DNA from: Flavobacterium agricola
GTDB lineage: Bacteria > Bacteroidota > Bacteroidia > Flavobacteriales > Flavobacteriaceae
Reading direction: 5' to 3'
Assembly (NCBI RefSeq): GCF_025919725.1
Contig: NZ_CP081495.1
Location: 620,001-684,000, forward strand
Length of the DNA stretch: 64,000 nucleotides
Part shown: positions 1 to 8,468 of the stretch, piece after piece
How the letters are laid out: every line of letters starts with the position of its first letter
Numbering within the stretch: position 1 is the stretch's first letter
Translations under genes and position numbers: made by a program
The notes under the pieces: generated by a model
Told to the model about the DNA's origin: nothing
Seen by the model: only the letters and a program-made list of their open reading frames with translations
The model's database searches: none

Positions 1-311
1 CCAAGCACAATCCTGAAGATTTATTTTTAGCTTCGTTAGCTGCATGCCATATGTTATGGTATTTGCATTTATGTGCCGAAACAGGAATTGTTGTAACAAA
101 TTATTCAGATAATGCTACAGCAATAATGGCCGAAATGCCTAACGGCAGCGGTAAATTTATTGCAGCAACTTTAAATCCAAGCGTTACAATTACCAATCCG
201 GATTTGATTGAAAAAGCGAATGCATTGCACAAAAAAGCAAACGAATTTTGCTTTATTGCCAATTCAGTAAATTTTCCTGTACTTCATAACCCAACAACTG
301 TTTCTAATTAA
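1..311 (+). CDS. OsmC family protein (C-terminal part)
   Basis: The reading frame is open from the window edge, so the N-terminus is missing. The visible part begins with K-H-N-P-E-D-L-F-L-A-S-L-A-A-C-H and is followed by L-H-L-C. The first cysteine lies in the helix that carries a peroxidatic Cys in OsmC/Ohr proteins. The second may be its partner, but the spacing (seven residues) differs from classic OsmC. The tail ends in a beta strand with N-S-V-N-F-P. The family reduces organic hydroperoxides in the cytoplasm. It lies just upstream of a secreted hydrolase. The family call is good; the substrate is unknown. Confidence 0.8.
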   Translation, partial: KHNPEDLFLASLAACHMLWYLHLCAETGIVVTNYSDNATAIMAEMPNGSGKFIAATLNPSVTITNPDLIEKANALHKKANEFCFIANSVNFPVLHNPTTVSN

Positions 312-334
312 TTTATCTTTTATAAAAACACATC

Positions 335-1333
335 ATGAAAAAATATATTTATTTACTGCTGTTCTCTTTGTTTAGCTTTGGAGCTATGGCACAAAACAGA
401 CCGGTTTTAGATATTATGCTTACCAACTACCAATATCCGTTCGAGGTAAAATATTTTGAGTTTGAAAGTCAAAATCAGCAGCTAAAAATGGCATATATGG
501 ATGTTTTACCTAAAAAGGCAAACGGAAAAACGGTGGTTTTAATGCACGGTAAAAACTTTAATGGCGCCTATTGGAAAACTACAATTGATGCCTTAACAAA
601 AAATGGTTATCGTGTTATTGTTCCCGATCAAATAGGTTTCGGAAAATCATCTAAACCAATTGCTTATCAGTTTACCTTTCAGCAGCTAGCATTAAATACC
701 AAAATGTTGTTAGATAAACTTCAAATAGCTAAAATAGATTTAATAGGTCATTCTATGGGCGGCATGCTTGCCACCCGATTTGCTTTAATGTACCCAGAAC
801 ATGTTGCAAAATTAGTTTTAGAAAATCCAATTGGATTAGAAGATTGGAAGCTTGTTGCTCCTTATACAGCAATCGAAACCAATTACAAACAAGAATTACA
901 AGCCAATTACGAAAGCACTAAAAAATATCAATTAGGTTTTTATTACGACAACCAATGGAAACCGGAATACGACGAATGGGTGTATCTTTTAACGGGTTGG
1001 GTAAATCACCCAGAATATGCAATCGTAGCAAAAGTAAATGCCTTAACAACCGATATGATTTTTACGCAACCCGTTGTTTATGAATTTGAACAACTTAACG
1101 TTCCTACGCTTTTAATTATTGGTACGCGAGATCGAACTGCAATAGGCAAAAACTTAGTGAAAGATCCTAACATTGCTGCTCAAATGGGGCAATATCAACT
1201 ATTAGGTAAACAAACCCAACAAAAAATTAAAAATTCAAAATTAGTAGAACTAGATAATGTTGGACATTTACCTCATATTGAAGTTTTTAATCAGTATATT
1301 ACGCCTTTGTTAGAATTTTTAAATAATTACTGA
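335..1333 (+). CDS. Secreted alpha/beta hydrolase
   Basis: 332 residues. The first 20 residues form a clear Sec signal peptide ending in A-M-A-Q, so the mature enzyme is periplasmic or exported. The alpha/beta-hydrolase fold is shown by the oxyanion H-G at 71-72, the nucleophile elbow G-H-S-M-G-G (Ser140), an acidic residue in G-T-R-D and a C-terminal G-H-L-P-H histidine. The cap region resembles generic esterase/lipase or peroxidase-like hydrolases. The ATG is preceded by an AT-rich leader typical of flavobacteria. The next gene starts 2 nt downstream, so the two are probably co-transcribed. Substrate not predictable. Confidence 0.88.
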   Translation: MKKYIYLLLFSLFSFGAMAQNRPVLDIMLTNYQYPFEVKYFEFESQNQQLKMAYMDVLPKKANGKTVVLMHGKNFNGAYWKTTIDALTKNGYRVIVPDQIGFGKSSKPIAYQFTFQQLALNTKMLLDKLQIAKIDLIGHSMGGMLATRFALMYPEHVAKLVLENPIGLEDWKLVAPYTAIETNYKQELQANYESTKKYQLGFYYDNQWKPEYDEWVYLLTGWVNHPEYAIVAKVNALTTDMIFTQPVVYEFEQLNVPTLLIIGTRDRTAIGKNLVKDPNIAAQMGQYQLLGKQTQQKIKNSKLVELDNVGHLPHIEVFNQYITPLLEFLNNY

Positions 1334-1334
1334 A

Positions 1335-1700
1335 ATGAAATTCAATACCAAAATAAATAAGCGTTTAGAATCTTTTTATCTCTTAGAATTAGATAGGTAT
1401 AAAAATGCCTTTGCATCTCAAAATTATGTTTTGGCTTGGCATCATTTAGAACGAGCACATATTATTGCTCAAAAATATCCATATCAACATTCGTATGTAC
1501 ATTTTAGAATGTTACAATTTGGTTTTAAATTAAAAAACAGAAAAGAAGTTTTTGGCCAAATTCCTCGTTTGCTTTTTGGAGGCATAAAATCCTTTGTGGG
1601 TAAAATTCCAGTAGGTAATCCCGGAGGGTCAAATGTACCGCCTTTAAAAGCATTTCCAATTGATCCAGAAATTCAAGAAATTTTCAGAATTACATCTTGA
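1335..1700 (+). CDS. DUF3703 family protein
   Basis: 121 residues with no signal peptide or membrane segment. The pattern L-A-W-H-H-L-E-R-A-H-I-I-A-Q near residues 34-47, a second conserved histidine/arginine helix, and the glycine-rich stretch G-K-I-P-V-G-N-P-G-G-S-N match the DUF3703 family. Members are small bacterial proteins of unknown function. It starts one base after the stop of the hydrolase, a spacing that implies translational coupling. No biochemical role is known to me. Confidence 0.75.
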   Translation: MKFNTKINKRLESFYLLELDRYKNAFASQNYVLAWHHLERAHIIAQKYPYQHSYVHFRMLQFGFKLKNRKEVFGQIPRLLFGGIKSFVGKIPVGNPGGSNVPPLKAFPIDPEIQEIFRITS

Positions 1701-1838
1701 AAATAAATCTTTTAAATGATATTCATTTTAAAATTGAAAGGGCTGTATGTATCTAATTTCTATGTCGTAAATTAATAGGAGGATTTTTACAAATGTTACA
1801 CATTGTTAAAATATTATTTTATAAATAACTTTATTATA

Positions 1839-2405
1839 ATGAGCTTTTTAAATAAAAATCCGGCCTTATTATTAATTGATATACAAAAAGGATTTTTAGA
1901 CGAATCGTATTGGGGAGGTAACCGCAACAACAAAAATGCAGAAGAAATTAGCGGAAGCATTTTACAAAAATGGCGTGAGTATCATTTGCCGATTTTTCAT
2001 GTGCAACACCGCTCAACCAATCCAAAATCTAAATTGCATCCATCTAATCCAGGTTTTGCTTTTCAAGATACCGTGCTTCCGTTACCCAACGAGCCCATTA
2101 TTACCAAGCACGTAAACAGTGCATTTATTGGTACCAATTTAAAACAATTGTTAGATGAGCAGCAAATTTCTACGCTTGTAATTGTTGGGTTAACAACCAA
2201 TCATTGCGTTTCTACAACTACGCGAATGGCTGGTAATTATGGGTATGAAACTTATATTATTTCTGATGCAACCGCCGCTTTTAATCGAGTAGGAATTGCT
2301 GGTGAAAATTATGATTCAACTTTAATTCATTTAACTGCATTGGCAAATTTAAACGATGAATTTGCAACCGTTTGGAATTCACAACAACTTTTTAAACATA
2401 TCTAA
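1839..2405 (+). CDS. Isochorismatase-family cysteine hydrolase
   Basis: 188 residues counted from the ATG at 1839; an upstream start at 1803 would add 12 hydrophobic residues that the family lacks. The catalytic triad is visible: Asp14 in L-L-L-I-D-I-Q-K-G, a Lys in I-I-T-K-H-V, and the nucleophile Cys in T-N-H-C-V-S-T-T. Family members hydrolyse amides or vinyl ethers such as nicotinamide, biuret, N-carbamoylsarcosine or isochorismate. The T-N-H-C-V context is that of the generic group, so no substrate is assigned. It is a single-gene unit with about 140 bp upstream. Confidence 0.87.
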   Translation: MSFLNKNPALLLIDIQKGFLDESYWGGNRNNKNAEEISGSILQKWREYHLPIFHVQHRSTNPKSKLHPSNPGFAFQDTVLPLPNEPIITKHVNSAFIGTNLKQLLDEQQISTLVIVGLTTNHCVSTTTRMAGNYGYETYIISDATAAFNRVGIAGENYDSTLIHLTALANLNDEFATVWNSQQLFKHI

Positions 2406-2478
2406 CGTGTATCATTTTTTAAGTAAAAGTATAAACTCTATTTTTAGAATAGCATTTTATGTTTTCTCTTTAATTTCG

Positions 2479-2486
2479 TAATTTTG
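2479..2486 (+). promoter_or_regulatory. Candidate -7 element for the FUSC gene
   Basis: TAATTTTG matches the Bacteroidota TAnnTTTG -7 consensus. No good TTG -33 box is seen 17-23 bp upstream, so this is only a candidate. It would give a leader of about 180 nt before the FUSC start codon. Confidence 0.35.
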
Positions 2487-2619
2487 TGCCTTACAAACAA
2501 CGTAAATAAAATTAGAATTTGCATGCTTTTTTAGCATACCATTCTACTTGTTTTGTTTCTTTTTCTGTTTTTATAAGGATGCAAAACTAAGCTTGTTCTG
2601 TGAGTTTTTTTAAATACAA

Positions 2620-2657
2620 AAAGCACAACAACTAACATGTATTTATGTTGCTTTTAA
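2620..2657 (+). other. Leader hairpin before the FUSC gene
   Basis: AAAAGCA(C)ACA and TGTTGCTTTT can pair around a loop of about 15 nt and are followed by TTTTAAT. The hairpin ends about 14 nt before the ATG at 2671. A second small hairpin (ATGCT, T-run, AGCAT) lies near 2522-2537. They could be an upstream terminator or a leader attenuator. No riboswitch family is recognised. Confidence 0.3.
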
Positions 2658-2670
2658 TATGTAATAATAA

Positions 2671-3708
2671 ATGAAAAAATACATCGCTTTTGATAAAACC
2701 ACCAGAAAATGGCATTTACCGGTTGTAGCAGGTTTGGCAGTCGGTATTCCGATGATTTTTGGTTGGTATATAGATAATTTTGATGCAGGAAAGCTTGCTT
2801 CTTTAGCAGGGCTATCTATTTTATATATTCAATCCGATAAGTTAAGCGAACGCATGATGTTGCTCATGACATGTTGTTTTGGCATAATGTCATCTTACGC
2901 CATCGGGTTGTTATTTTCTTTTAATCCATTTTTTGCACCTTTAGCTTTAGGTTTTTTGTCTTTTTTTATACATTATTCCTTGCATAAGTTGCATTTAACG
3001 CGTCCACCTGGTAATTTTTTCTTTATCATGCTGGCATCTACAGCCATTTGTACCCCGTTTGATATGGATAGCATTCCAACCAAAATTGGTTACATTGCTT
3101 TAGGAACCATTTTTACCTGTTCTTTAGGTTTTGTGTACAGCCTTTTAACGCTTAAAAAACAAGGAGAATCATCTGCAATTCGTGTAAAAGATAGTTATAC
3201 CAATATTGTAGAATCTATAATTTTTGGAGTTTTTATTTTAATATCATTGGCCATTGCTTTTGGTTTAGAATTAGATAATCCGTATTGGATGCCAATTTCA
3301 TGTTTGGCTGTTATGCAAGGAAGCAATTCTAAACATACCTGGAAACGCGGTACGCAAAGAATTATCGGAACTTTTATTGGTTTAGGTATTACGTGGTTAA
3401 TTGCTTACAATAATCCTTCGCCTTTGTTCATGGTAATTAGTATTACGTTATTACAAATGATTGTTGAATTTTTAGTGGTTAGAAATTACGGAATTGCTGT
3501 GATTTTTATTACCGTTTTAACCATCTTTTTATCCGAATCGGGTGGGCAATTATCACAAGATACCGATCAGGTATTTTTAGCTCGTTTGTTCGATATTTCT
3601 ATTGGTAGTATTATTGGTATTATTGGCGGTTGGGCATTATATCACGAAAAAATTCATTATTACGCAACCCAACAATTGCAAAAATTTAAAAATGAAGAAG
3701 ATTTATAA
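2671..3708 (+). CDS. FUSC-family membrane protein (putative aromatic/toxic compound exporter)
   Basis: 345 residues, mostly membrane-embedded. One block of hydrophobic helices spans roughly residues 15-165 and a second roughly 180-325. The second block holds the signature P-Y-W-M-P-I-S-C-L-A-V-M-Q-G followed by K-R-G-T-Q-R-I-I-G-T-F-I-G, diagnostic of the fusaric-acid-resistance/aromatic acid exporter (FUSC) superfamily. It is shorter than AaeB/YccS (about 650-700 aa) and lacks a soluble domain. It probably sits in the inner membrane and works without a visible partner. A long leader with hairpins precedes it and a strong terminator follows. Confidence 0.8.
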   Translation: MKKYIAFDKTTRKWHLPVVAGLAVGIPMIFGWYIDNFDAGKLASLAGLSILYIQSDKLSERMMLLMTCCFGIMSSYAIGLLFSFNPFFAPLALGFLSFFIHYSLHKLHLTRPPGNFFFIMLASTAICTPFDMDSIPTKIGYIALGTIFTCSLGFVYSLLTLKKQGESSAIRVKDSYTNIVESIIFGVFILISLAIAFGLELDNPYWMPISCLAVMQGSNSKHTWKRGTQRIIGTFIGLGITWLIAYNNPSPLFMVISITLLQMIVEFLVVRNYGIAVIFITVLTIFLSESGGQLSQDTDQVFLARLFDISIGSIIGIIGGWALYHEKIHYYATQQLQKFKNEEDL

Positions 3709-3713
3709 AAAAT

Positions 3714-3751
3714 AAAAAAAGTAATATGGAAGGTTTCATATTACTTTTTTT
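3714..3751 (+). terminator. Rho-independent terminator after the FUSC gene
   Basis: Poly-A plus GTAATATG pairs perfectly with CATATTAC plus poly-T across an 8-nt loop. The symmetric A/T flanks make it usable on both strands. Confidence 0.85.
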
Positions 3752-3783
3752 ATTTTTAAACCCAACCAATCTATTAAAAATTA

Positions 3784-3999
3784 ATGAAAAATATTTTTCA
3801 CTTCTTGTTTATTGTTTTATTTACGGCATGTTCAGGTACAAACGTTGCAACAAATAAAGTTCCAAAACACGAAACCTTTACAATATATTCAAGCAAAATA
3901 GGGGAGCAGCGCACCATTAACGTTTGGACACCGCCAAACTACAATGAAAACTCTGTGGCTTTACCCGTAATTTATATGGCTGATGAGTTATTGGCTTAA
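3784..3999 (+). pseudogene. Truncated lipoprotein esterase (N-terminal fragment)
   Basis: 71 residues. A lipoprotein signal (L-F-T-A-C-S-G-T, Cys16) is followed by the start of a ferri-enterobactin-esterase/acyl-hydrolase-like domain: T-F-T-I-Y-S-S, R-T-I-N-V-W-T-P-P-N-Y and L-P-V-I-Y-M-A-D. In such enzymes this strand is followed by more than 200 residues including the G-x-S-x-G serine, all missing here. After I-Y-M-A-D the frame runs a few codons into foreign DNA and stops. The DNA immediately after encodes the middle of an acetyltransferase in another frame, so a deletion removed the rest of this gene and the front of the next. Confidence 0.8.
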
Positions 4000-4298
4000 A
4001 AAACACGTTGCATTTTGTAGGTGTTTTAAATGATAATGATGAATATATTGGCATGGGTCGTGTAGTAGGTGATGGAGGTTGTTTTGCTCAGGTAGTTGAT
4101 ATTTGCATATTGCCCAGTTATCAAGGACAAGGTTTAGGAAAAAAGATAATGCAAGACATTAAAAAGTTTATAAACGAACAGCTGCCAGAAAGTTGTTATG
4201 TAAGCTTACTTGCCGACGGACAAGCTAATAAATTATACGAACAATTTGGATTTCAGGATACGATGCCTAAATCTAGAGGAATGTATTTTAAAAAATAA
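3987..4298 (+). pseudogene. Truncated GNAT acetyltransferase (C-terminal fragment)
   Basis: The readable frame begins right after a TGA at 3984 with V-I-G-L-K-N-T-L-H-F-V-G-V and continues through I-G-M-G-R-V-V-G-D-G-G, V-D-I-C-I-L-P-S-Y-Q-G-Q-G-L-G (acetyl-CoA P-loop) to A-N-K-L-Y-E-Q-F-G-F. These are the middle and end of a small GNAT N-acetyltransferase of about 135-140 residues; the first 35 or so residues are absent. Only a TTG at 4008 could start translation, inside a core strand, so the product is unlikely to fold. It shares the deletion junction with the esterase fragment. Confidence 0.8.
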
Positions 4299-4309
4299 AC
4301 TGCCGAATT

Positions 4310-4984
4310 ATGAATATATCAACCCGTTTTTTATTAGCATGTTTTACTTTGTTAGTTGTATCTGCTCATGCACAAACAACAGATTCTATTCCTTCCGTTT
4401 CTCAAACCACACCAATTCCGATAGAAGCTTTTGTAAGCGATAAAGGTTTATTGACGCAATTGGTAGTAAGTAAAAAATTAGAACCCCAAAGTAAATTTGG
4501 CATTTTTGCTTTGACAGAATATTATGGCGATTTTAAAAATGAAGCTAACAAAAATCAGTTTATGGCTCAAACCTATTTAACTTATAATGTTTACAAAGGT
4601 TTGTCAGTAGTTGGTGGTGCAATCATTACGCATCAAACCGGATTTAGACCATCAGCCGGTTTACAATATGTTTTTATGAAGAATGACTTTTTTGTGATGT
4701 TACAACCCCGAATGGATTTAAGCGAAACACACAATTTAGAAGCTTTTGGTTTTATAGAATATACACCAAAACTTACAGAAAAATTAGGCATTTACTCAAG
4801 ATTACAAATGATGTATAACCATAACGAGAAATTTAATTTACATGAAGTAAGTTACACACGCGTGCGTTTAGGCGTTTCGTATAAAACATATCAAATGGGA
4901 TTAGGAGCTAATTTTGCCTCGTACGGGCCTGATAAAGTGAAAGAAGATAGCTACGGCGTTTTTGTTCGAGCTTTGTTGTTTTAA
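4310..4984 (+). CDS. Putative outer-membrane beta-barrel protein
   Basis: 224 residues. The signal peptide ends in V-S-A-H-A-Q (about residue 22). The mature part has alternating hydrophobic strands, aromatic girdles, repeated Y-x-x-Y patterns and a C-terminal phenylalanine (A-L-L-F), as in outer-membrane beta-barrels. It resembles small flavobacterial proteins that model a barrel without a known substrate. It begins 11 nt after the GNAT fragment, so it may depend on transcription through the deletion scar. No family name is claimed. Confidence 0.6.
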   Translation: MNISTRFLLACFTLLVVSAHAQTTDSIPSVSQTTPIPIEAFVSDKGLLTQLVVSKKLEPQSKFGIFALTEYYGDFKNEANKNQFMAQTYLTYNVYKGLSVVGGAIITHQTGFRPSAGLQYVFMKNDFFVMLQPRMDLSETHNLEAFGFIEYTPKLTEKLGIYSRLQMMYNHNEKFNLHEVSYTRVRLGVSYKTYQMGLGANFASYGPDKVKEDSYGVFVRALLF

Positions 4985-5001
4985 ATTTTAGCTTATTATT
5001 T

Positions 5002-5736
5002 ATGCCGCATTTATATAAAGAACAAGGTTACGTTTTGTATCCTAATTTTTTTGAAAAAGAAGAATTAACTCATTTACATAAAATCTGCGAAGCATTCCAT
5101 TCGCAATGGTTGGTAAATAACAACCAAGCTTATACAAACGGTGCGTTAAATAGTAACGGATTAACCGCGTCAACTTATTTAACCACAACCGATCAGTTAT
5201 TTCTGATTCAATTTATTAGTCAGCCTAAATTAGAAAAAATTGTATCCCAATTGTTTCCTGAAAAAGCTATTTTTTTAAACACGCAATTATTTTTTGATCC
5301 GTTTGATGCCAACCAGAAAAATTATTGGCACCGAGATATGCAGTATACGGGCCTTACTATTGAAGAGCAACAAGCTTGTTTAACCACTCAAAATGTAATT
5401 CACTTTAGAATACCATTAAAACCTGAATTGGGTTTAGAACTTATTCCAGGAACCCATAAAGCTTGGGATACAGATGAGGTTTTTGAAACGCGAATGGGTA
5501 AAAATGGTCGTTTATCAAGTGATGCATTAAATAATTCCGTATCTTTAAAACCTGATGTAGGTGATTTGTTGGTTTTTTCGGCTAACATGGTTCATCGGGG
5601 ATTGTACGGAAACGATAGATTTGCATTTGATATTATTTTTTGTGATGATTCTGTAGCTTTTAAAGCGTTTATAAACCCAATGCATCAACCAACAAAAGCT
5701 TTGCTTTTGCAACTTACCAACAAACATTTATTTTAA
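5002..5736 (+). CDS. Phytanoyl-CoA dioxygenase (PhyH) family protein
   Basis: 244 residues, cytoplasmic. The Fe(II)/2-oxoglutarate facial triad is visible: His110-x-Asp112 in Y-W-H-R-D-M and distal His198 in N-M-V-H-R-G, with Arg206 positioned to bind 2-oxoglutarate. L-E-L-I-P-G-T-H-K before the distal His is the usual PhyH strand. Family members hydroxylate or halogenate small molecules. Nothing nearby identifies the substrate. It starts 15 nt after the barrel gene, so one transcript is likely. Confidence 0.85.
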   Translation: MPHLYKEQGYVLYPNFFEKEELTHLHKICEAFHSQWLVNNNQAYTNGALNSNGLTASTYLTTTDQLFLIQFISQPKLEKIVSQLFPEKAIFLNTQLFFDPFDANQKNYWHRDMQYTGLTIEEQQACLTTQNVIHFRIPLKPELGLELIPGTHKAWDTDEVFETRMGKNGRLSSDALNNSVSLKPDVGDLLVFSANMVHRGLYGNDRFAFDIIFCDDSVAFKAFINPMHQPTKALLLQLTNKHLF

Positions 5737-5742
5737 TATATC

Positions 5743-6117
5743 TTGATTATCCGCAAACAACATAGCAAATCATTTTGGCACGTACTAGTTATGTGCTTTG
5801 TGCTTTTTGCTTTGAGCCCTTGTTTGTTTAAAGGTTCGGTTTTATCCTTTCAAAATACAGCGCTTAGTAAACCACTAAATGTTACTAAAACAACAACAGC
5901 AACATATTCTTGTCAATTTGTAACTGCATCGGTCACAAATCAAGCACCAAAACAAGCAGTTCTAAAATCTAAATATTTACGATTATCTTCTAATCAAACA
6001 AAATCTACTTTTGTTGTAAAACAGGTTTTTAGTAAAAAAACATTTCTTAGGTATTTACAAACTTCGGTACCTAAATATATTTTATTTAAACGTTTAAAAC
6101 TGCATCTTTTAAGTTAA
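5743..6117 (+). CDS. Unrecognised small membrane-anchored or secreted protein
   Basis: 124 residues from a TTG start 6 nt after the PhyH stop; an in-frame ATG at 5794 is a weaker alternative because it would cut the hydrophobic helix. Residues about 10-30 form one hydrophobic segment (F-W-H-V-L-V-M-C-F-V-L-F-A-L) that could be a signal anchor. The rest is rich in Lys, Ser and Thr with no motif I recognise, and ends in a basic helix. It lies between PhyH and DoxD genes in the same direction. It could be a short exported protein or a decaying gene. Confidence 0.45.
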   Translation: MIIRKQHSKSFWHVLVMCFVLFALSPCLFKGSVLSFQNTALSKPLNVTKTTTATYSCQFVTASVTNQAPKQAVLKSKYLRLSSNQTKSTFVVKQVFSKKTFLRYLQTSVPKYILFKRLKLHLLS

Positions 6118-6156
6118 AAAACTTATCGCATTACGTTTAATTAAAAGATATAAAAT

Positions 6157-7167
6157 ATGAAATATCAAACAGAAGCACCTGCTTCTTACAACATCGTGGG
6201 CTTATTTACCTTATCGTTACGTTGGGTAATTGGCTGGACTTATTTTTCGGCTTTTTGGCGCCGTTTGGTGTTAGATAATAAACTAATTCCTGAAGAAGCC
6301 GGATATATTGGTGAAAAATTCAATCATTTTTTACCTAATGCTTTAGGCATAAAACCTTTAATTGAATATTTGGTGCTAAACTCAGAATCTTTACAAGTTG
6401 CCATGGTTGCTTTTACTATTATAGAAGCAATAGTTGGCTTGTTTTTAATTTTAGGTTTGTTTACCCGTTTAATGAGCATTGGTGTATTTTTTTTAGCCCT
6501 TGGTATTTTATTGGGCTCAGGCTGGATTGGTACAACTTGTTTAGACGAATGGCAAATTGGGGTACTTGGTATTGCCAGTGGTTTTACCTTGTTTTTAACC
6601 GGCAGTGGTTATTATGCAGTAGATAATTATTTGATTAAAAAATATGCATTTACAAAAAAACAATGGTTTACTTATTTAGGTTCTGGTAATTGGGTTAAAC
6701 CCATTGCAAAACCATTAATTTTAGGCATTTCAATCGCAATTTTTGGATTAACTTTATTTACCAATCAATATTTTCATGGTGGCGTTTTTGGTACTTTACA
6801 TAACAAATCGGTAAAACCTAAATTAGAAATTAATCACATTAATTACGATGCTGATCAAATTTCGTTTGAAATTTATCGGGTAGAAGGTGCTGATGTTTAC
6901 GGATCATTTTTAATTGGAATACATATTTTAGACGAAAATGGAGCGGTTGTTTATGAATTGAATCAGCAAGATTTGGCACAATATCCAACCGATAAAATTA
7001 AAAATCATTATGTAGCCAAAATAAAACCAGGCAAACACAGCTTAGTTATTCCTTTAGGTGCCAAAGCAGATTTTGAAATAGCGCTTAACAAAATCCCTTT
7101 ACAACCCAATTACACACTAAAACTTACCGATATTAGTGGTTTAGAATGGAGTAAAACTTTAAATTAA
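6157..7167 (+). CDS. DoxD-like (TQO small subunit) membrane protein
   Basis: 336 residues. The first half (about 1-160) has the DoxX/DoxD pattern: S-L-R-W-V-I-G-W-T-Y-F-S-A-F-W-R-R-L, four membrane helices, and G-L-F-L-I-L-G-L-F-T-R-L. It continues with G-S-G-W-I-G-T-T-C-L-D-E-W-Q, then a further helix and a soluble C-terminal beta domain that resembles the DoxA subunit. In Acidianus, DoxD and DoxA form thiosulfate:quinone oxidoreductase, so this would be a natural fusion. Thiosulfate oxidation is unproven in flavobacteria, and general quinone or redox work is equally possible. Confidence 0.75.
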   Translation: MKYQTEAPASYNIVGLFTLSLRWVIGWTYFSAFWRRLVLDNKLIPEEAGYIGEKFNHFLPNALGIKPLIEYLVLNSESLQVAMVAFTIIEAIVGLFLILGLFTRLMSIGVFFLALGILLGSGWIGTTCLDEWQIGVLGIASGFTLFLTGSGYYAVDNYLIKKYAFTKKQWFTYLGSGNWVKPIAKPLILGISIAIFGLTLFTNQYFHGGVFGTLHNKSVKPKLEINHINYDADQISFEIYRVEGADVYGSFLIGIHILDENGAVVYELNQQDLAQYPTDKIKNHYVAKIKPGKHSLVIPLGAKADFEIALNKIPLQPNYTLKLTDISGLEWSKTLN

Positions 7168-7172
7168 ATAGT

Positions 7173-7206
7173 AAAAACCTAAAGCAATTTTGCTTTAGGT
7201 TTTTTA
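7173..7206 (+). terminator. Rho-independent terminator after the DoxD gene
   Basis: ACCTAAAGCA pairs with TGCTTTAGGT across a 4-nt loop and is followed by T6. Confidence 0.85.
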
Positions 7207-7231
7207 TTTTAGTTCTTTAATATTAATTTTT

Positions 7232-7669
7232 ATGATTACAATACAAACCGCATCTTCCAACAACTATGAGCAACTTGCAGAAATTTGGTTTAAAGCTTCA
7301 ATCATTGCACATAATTTTATAGCGCAAAGTTATTGGCAACAAAATATATTAGCCATGCAAACTCAATATTTACCGAATGCAGAAGTTTATGTTGCCATTG
7401 CCAATAAGCAGCCGGTAGGTTTTATAGCCTTGAAAAACAATTGTTTAGTTGCTATCTTTATAGATCCAAACTTTCAGGGAAAAGGAATTGGTACTCAACT
7501 ATTACATTACGCCAAGCAATTAAAGAGTGAATTAACTTTGCAAGTTTATCAAAAAAATAAGCAAGCGGTTCAATTTTATTTGCAACAAGGTTTTATTATT
7601 GTAAATGAAACCGTTGATGAAACTACACAACAACTTGAATATGTTTTGCGTTGGAATGCACCTTCTTAA
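7232..7669 (+). CDS. GNAT family N-acetyltransferase
   Basis: 145 residues. The acetyl-CoA loop motif A is I-F-I-D-P-N-F-Q-G-K-G-I-G-T-Q-L-L, followed by the C-terminal Q-F-Y-L-Q-Q-G-F-I-I. The N-terminus (Y-E-Q-L-A-E-I-W-F-K-A-S) resembles the YjaB/PhnO-like group that acetylates small amines or peptide N-termini. It is a single-gene unit between a terminator and an AT-rich gap. Acceptor unknown. Confidence 0.85.
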   Translation: MITIQTASSNNYEQLAEIWFKASIIAHNFIAQSYWQQNILAMQTQYLPNAEVYVAIANKQPVGFIALKNNCLVAIFIDPNFQGKGIGTQLLHYAKQLKSELTLQVYQKNKQAVQFYLQQGFIIVNETVDETTQQLEYVLRWNAPS

Positions 7670-7810
7670 TCATTCCTTAAACATAGGATAATGTTTAAAA
7701 TTAACAATTAAAGTTTTTATTATTTATTTTTATATATAAGCCTTTGCAAATAATTAAATAATTATTGCAGTTTATCTATTTAAAATATATTATAAAAGTA
7801 ATTGTATCGC

Positions 7811-8404
7811 ATGAAGTTTTTCAGATTTATAAAAAAATATAAGTTTCCCTTTTCATTTATTCAAAATATCTTTTCTAACAAGCAAGCAATTGTTGTACAA
7901 CAACCTGAACTAACTGCTTTAGATTTAGATAATTTGTTGCAAGAATTTGTTTTTTTAACCGAGGCCGACGAATTTAACGAGCCTAAAACCGTGCAAGAAT
8001 TTATTGCCAACAGCAAATACATAAAAAATAATTTAGATGATTATTTTAAATTATTGATTGAAGAAGGTTGTGCCGATGAGGTTGCTAATTTTAACGAAGC
8101 AGCCTATTTTCAGTATGTTTTAAGCAGCTTATTATTTACTTATGAAGATGATTGGAAACAAAATTACCAATCGTTATCAGATTATATAACCAACGAAACC
8201 GGACAAGAATTTACAATCTCAGCCCATGAAGTACAAAACGGGCCCGAAACCATTGCCAAAAAATTAGAGCAAGAAACAGATTATACGTTAATGAACGTTG
8301 CGGTTACCGAAACCGAAAATTCTTTTTTTATCTGTTTAAAAAATAGAAAAAATAAGATTGTTGCTTTAGCCAAGCAATTAAATTTTCCTATTGTTAATTA
8401 TTAG
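7811..8404 (+). CDS. Hypothetical acidic cytoplasmic protein
   Basis: 197 residues from the ATG at 7811; an upstream TTG at 7802 would add only three residues. A basic N-terminal stretch (K-F-F-R-F-I-K-K-Y-K) is followed by an acidic, helix-rich body with several aromatic/Glu clusters and a last strand S-F-F-I-C-L-K-N-R-K. There is no signal peptide, membrane segment or catalytic motif that I recognise. About 140 bp of AT-rich DNA lies upstream. Confidence 0.65.
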   Translation: MKFFRFIKKYKFPFSFIQNIFSNKQAIVVQQPELTALDLDNLLQEFVFLTEADEFNEPKTVQEFIANSKYIKNNLDDYFKLLIEEGCADEVANFNEAAYFQYVLSSLLFTYEDDWKQNYQSLSDYITNETGQEFTISAHEVQNGPETIAKKLEQETDYTLMNVAVTETENSFFICLKNRKNKIVALAKQLNFPIVNY

Positions 8405-8468
8405 TTTTAAACATCAATAAAATATCGTACTTTTTGTACTTTAAAATCCTCTTTTTAAAGCACAAAAC

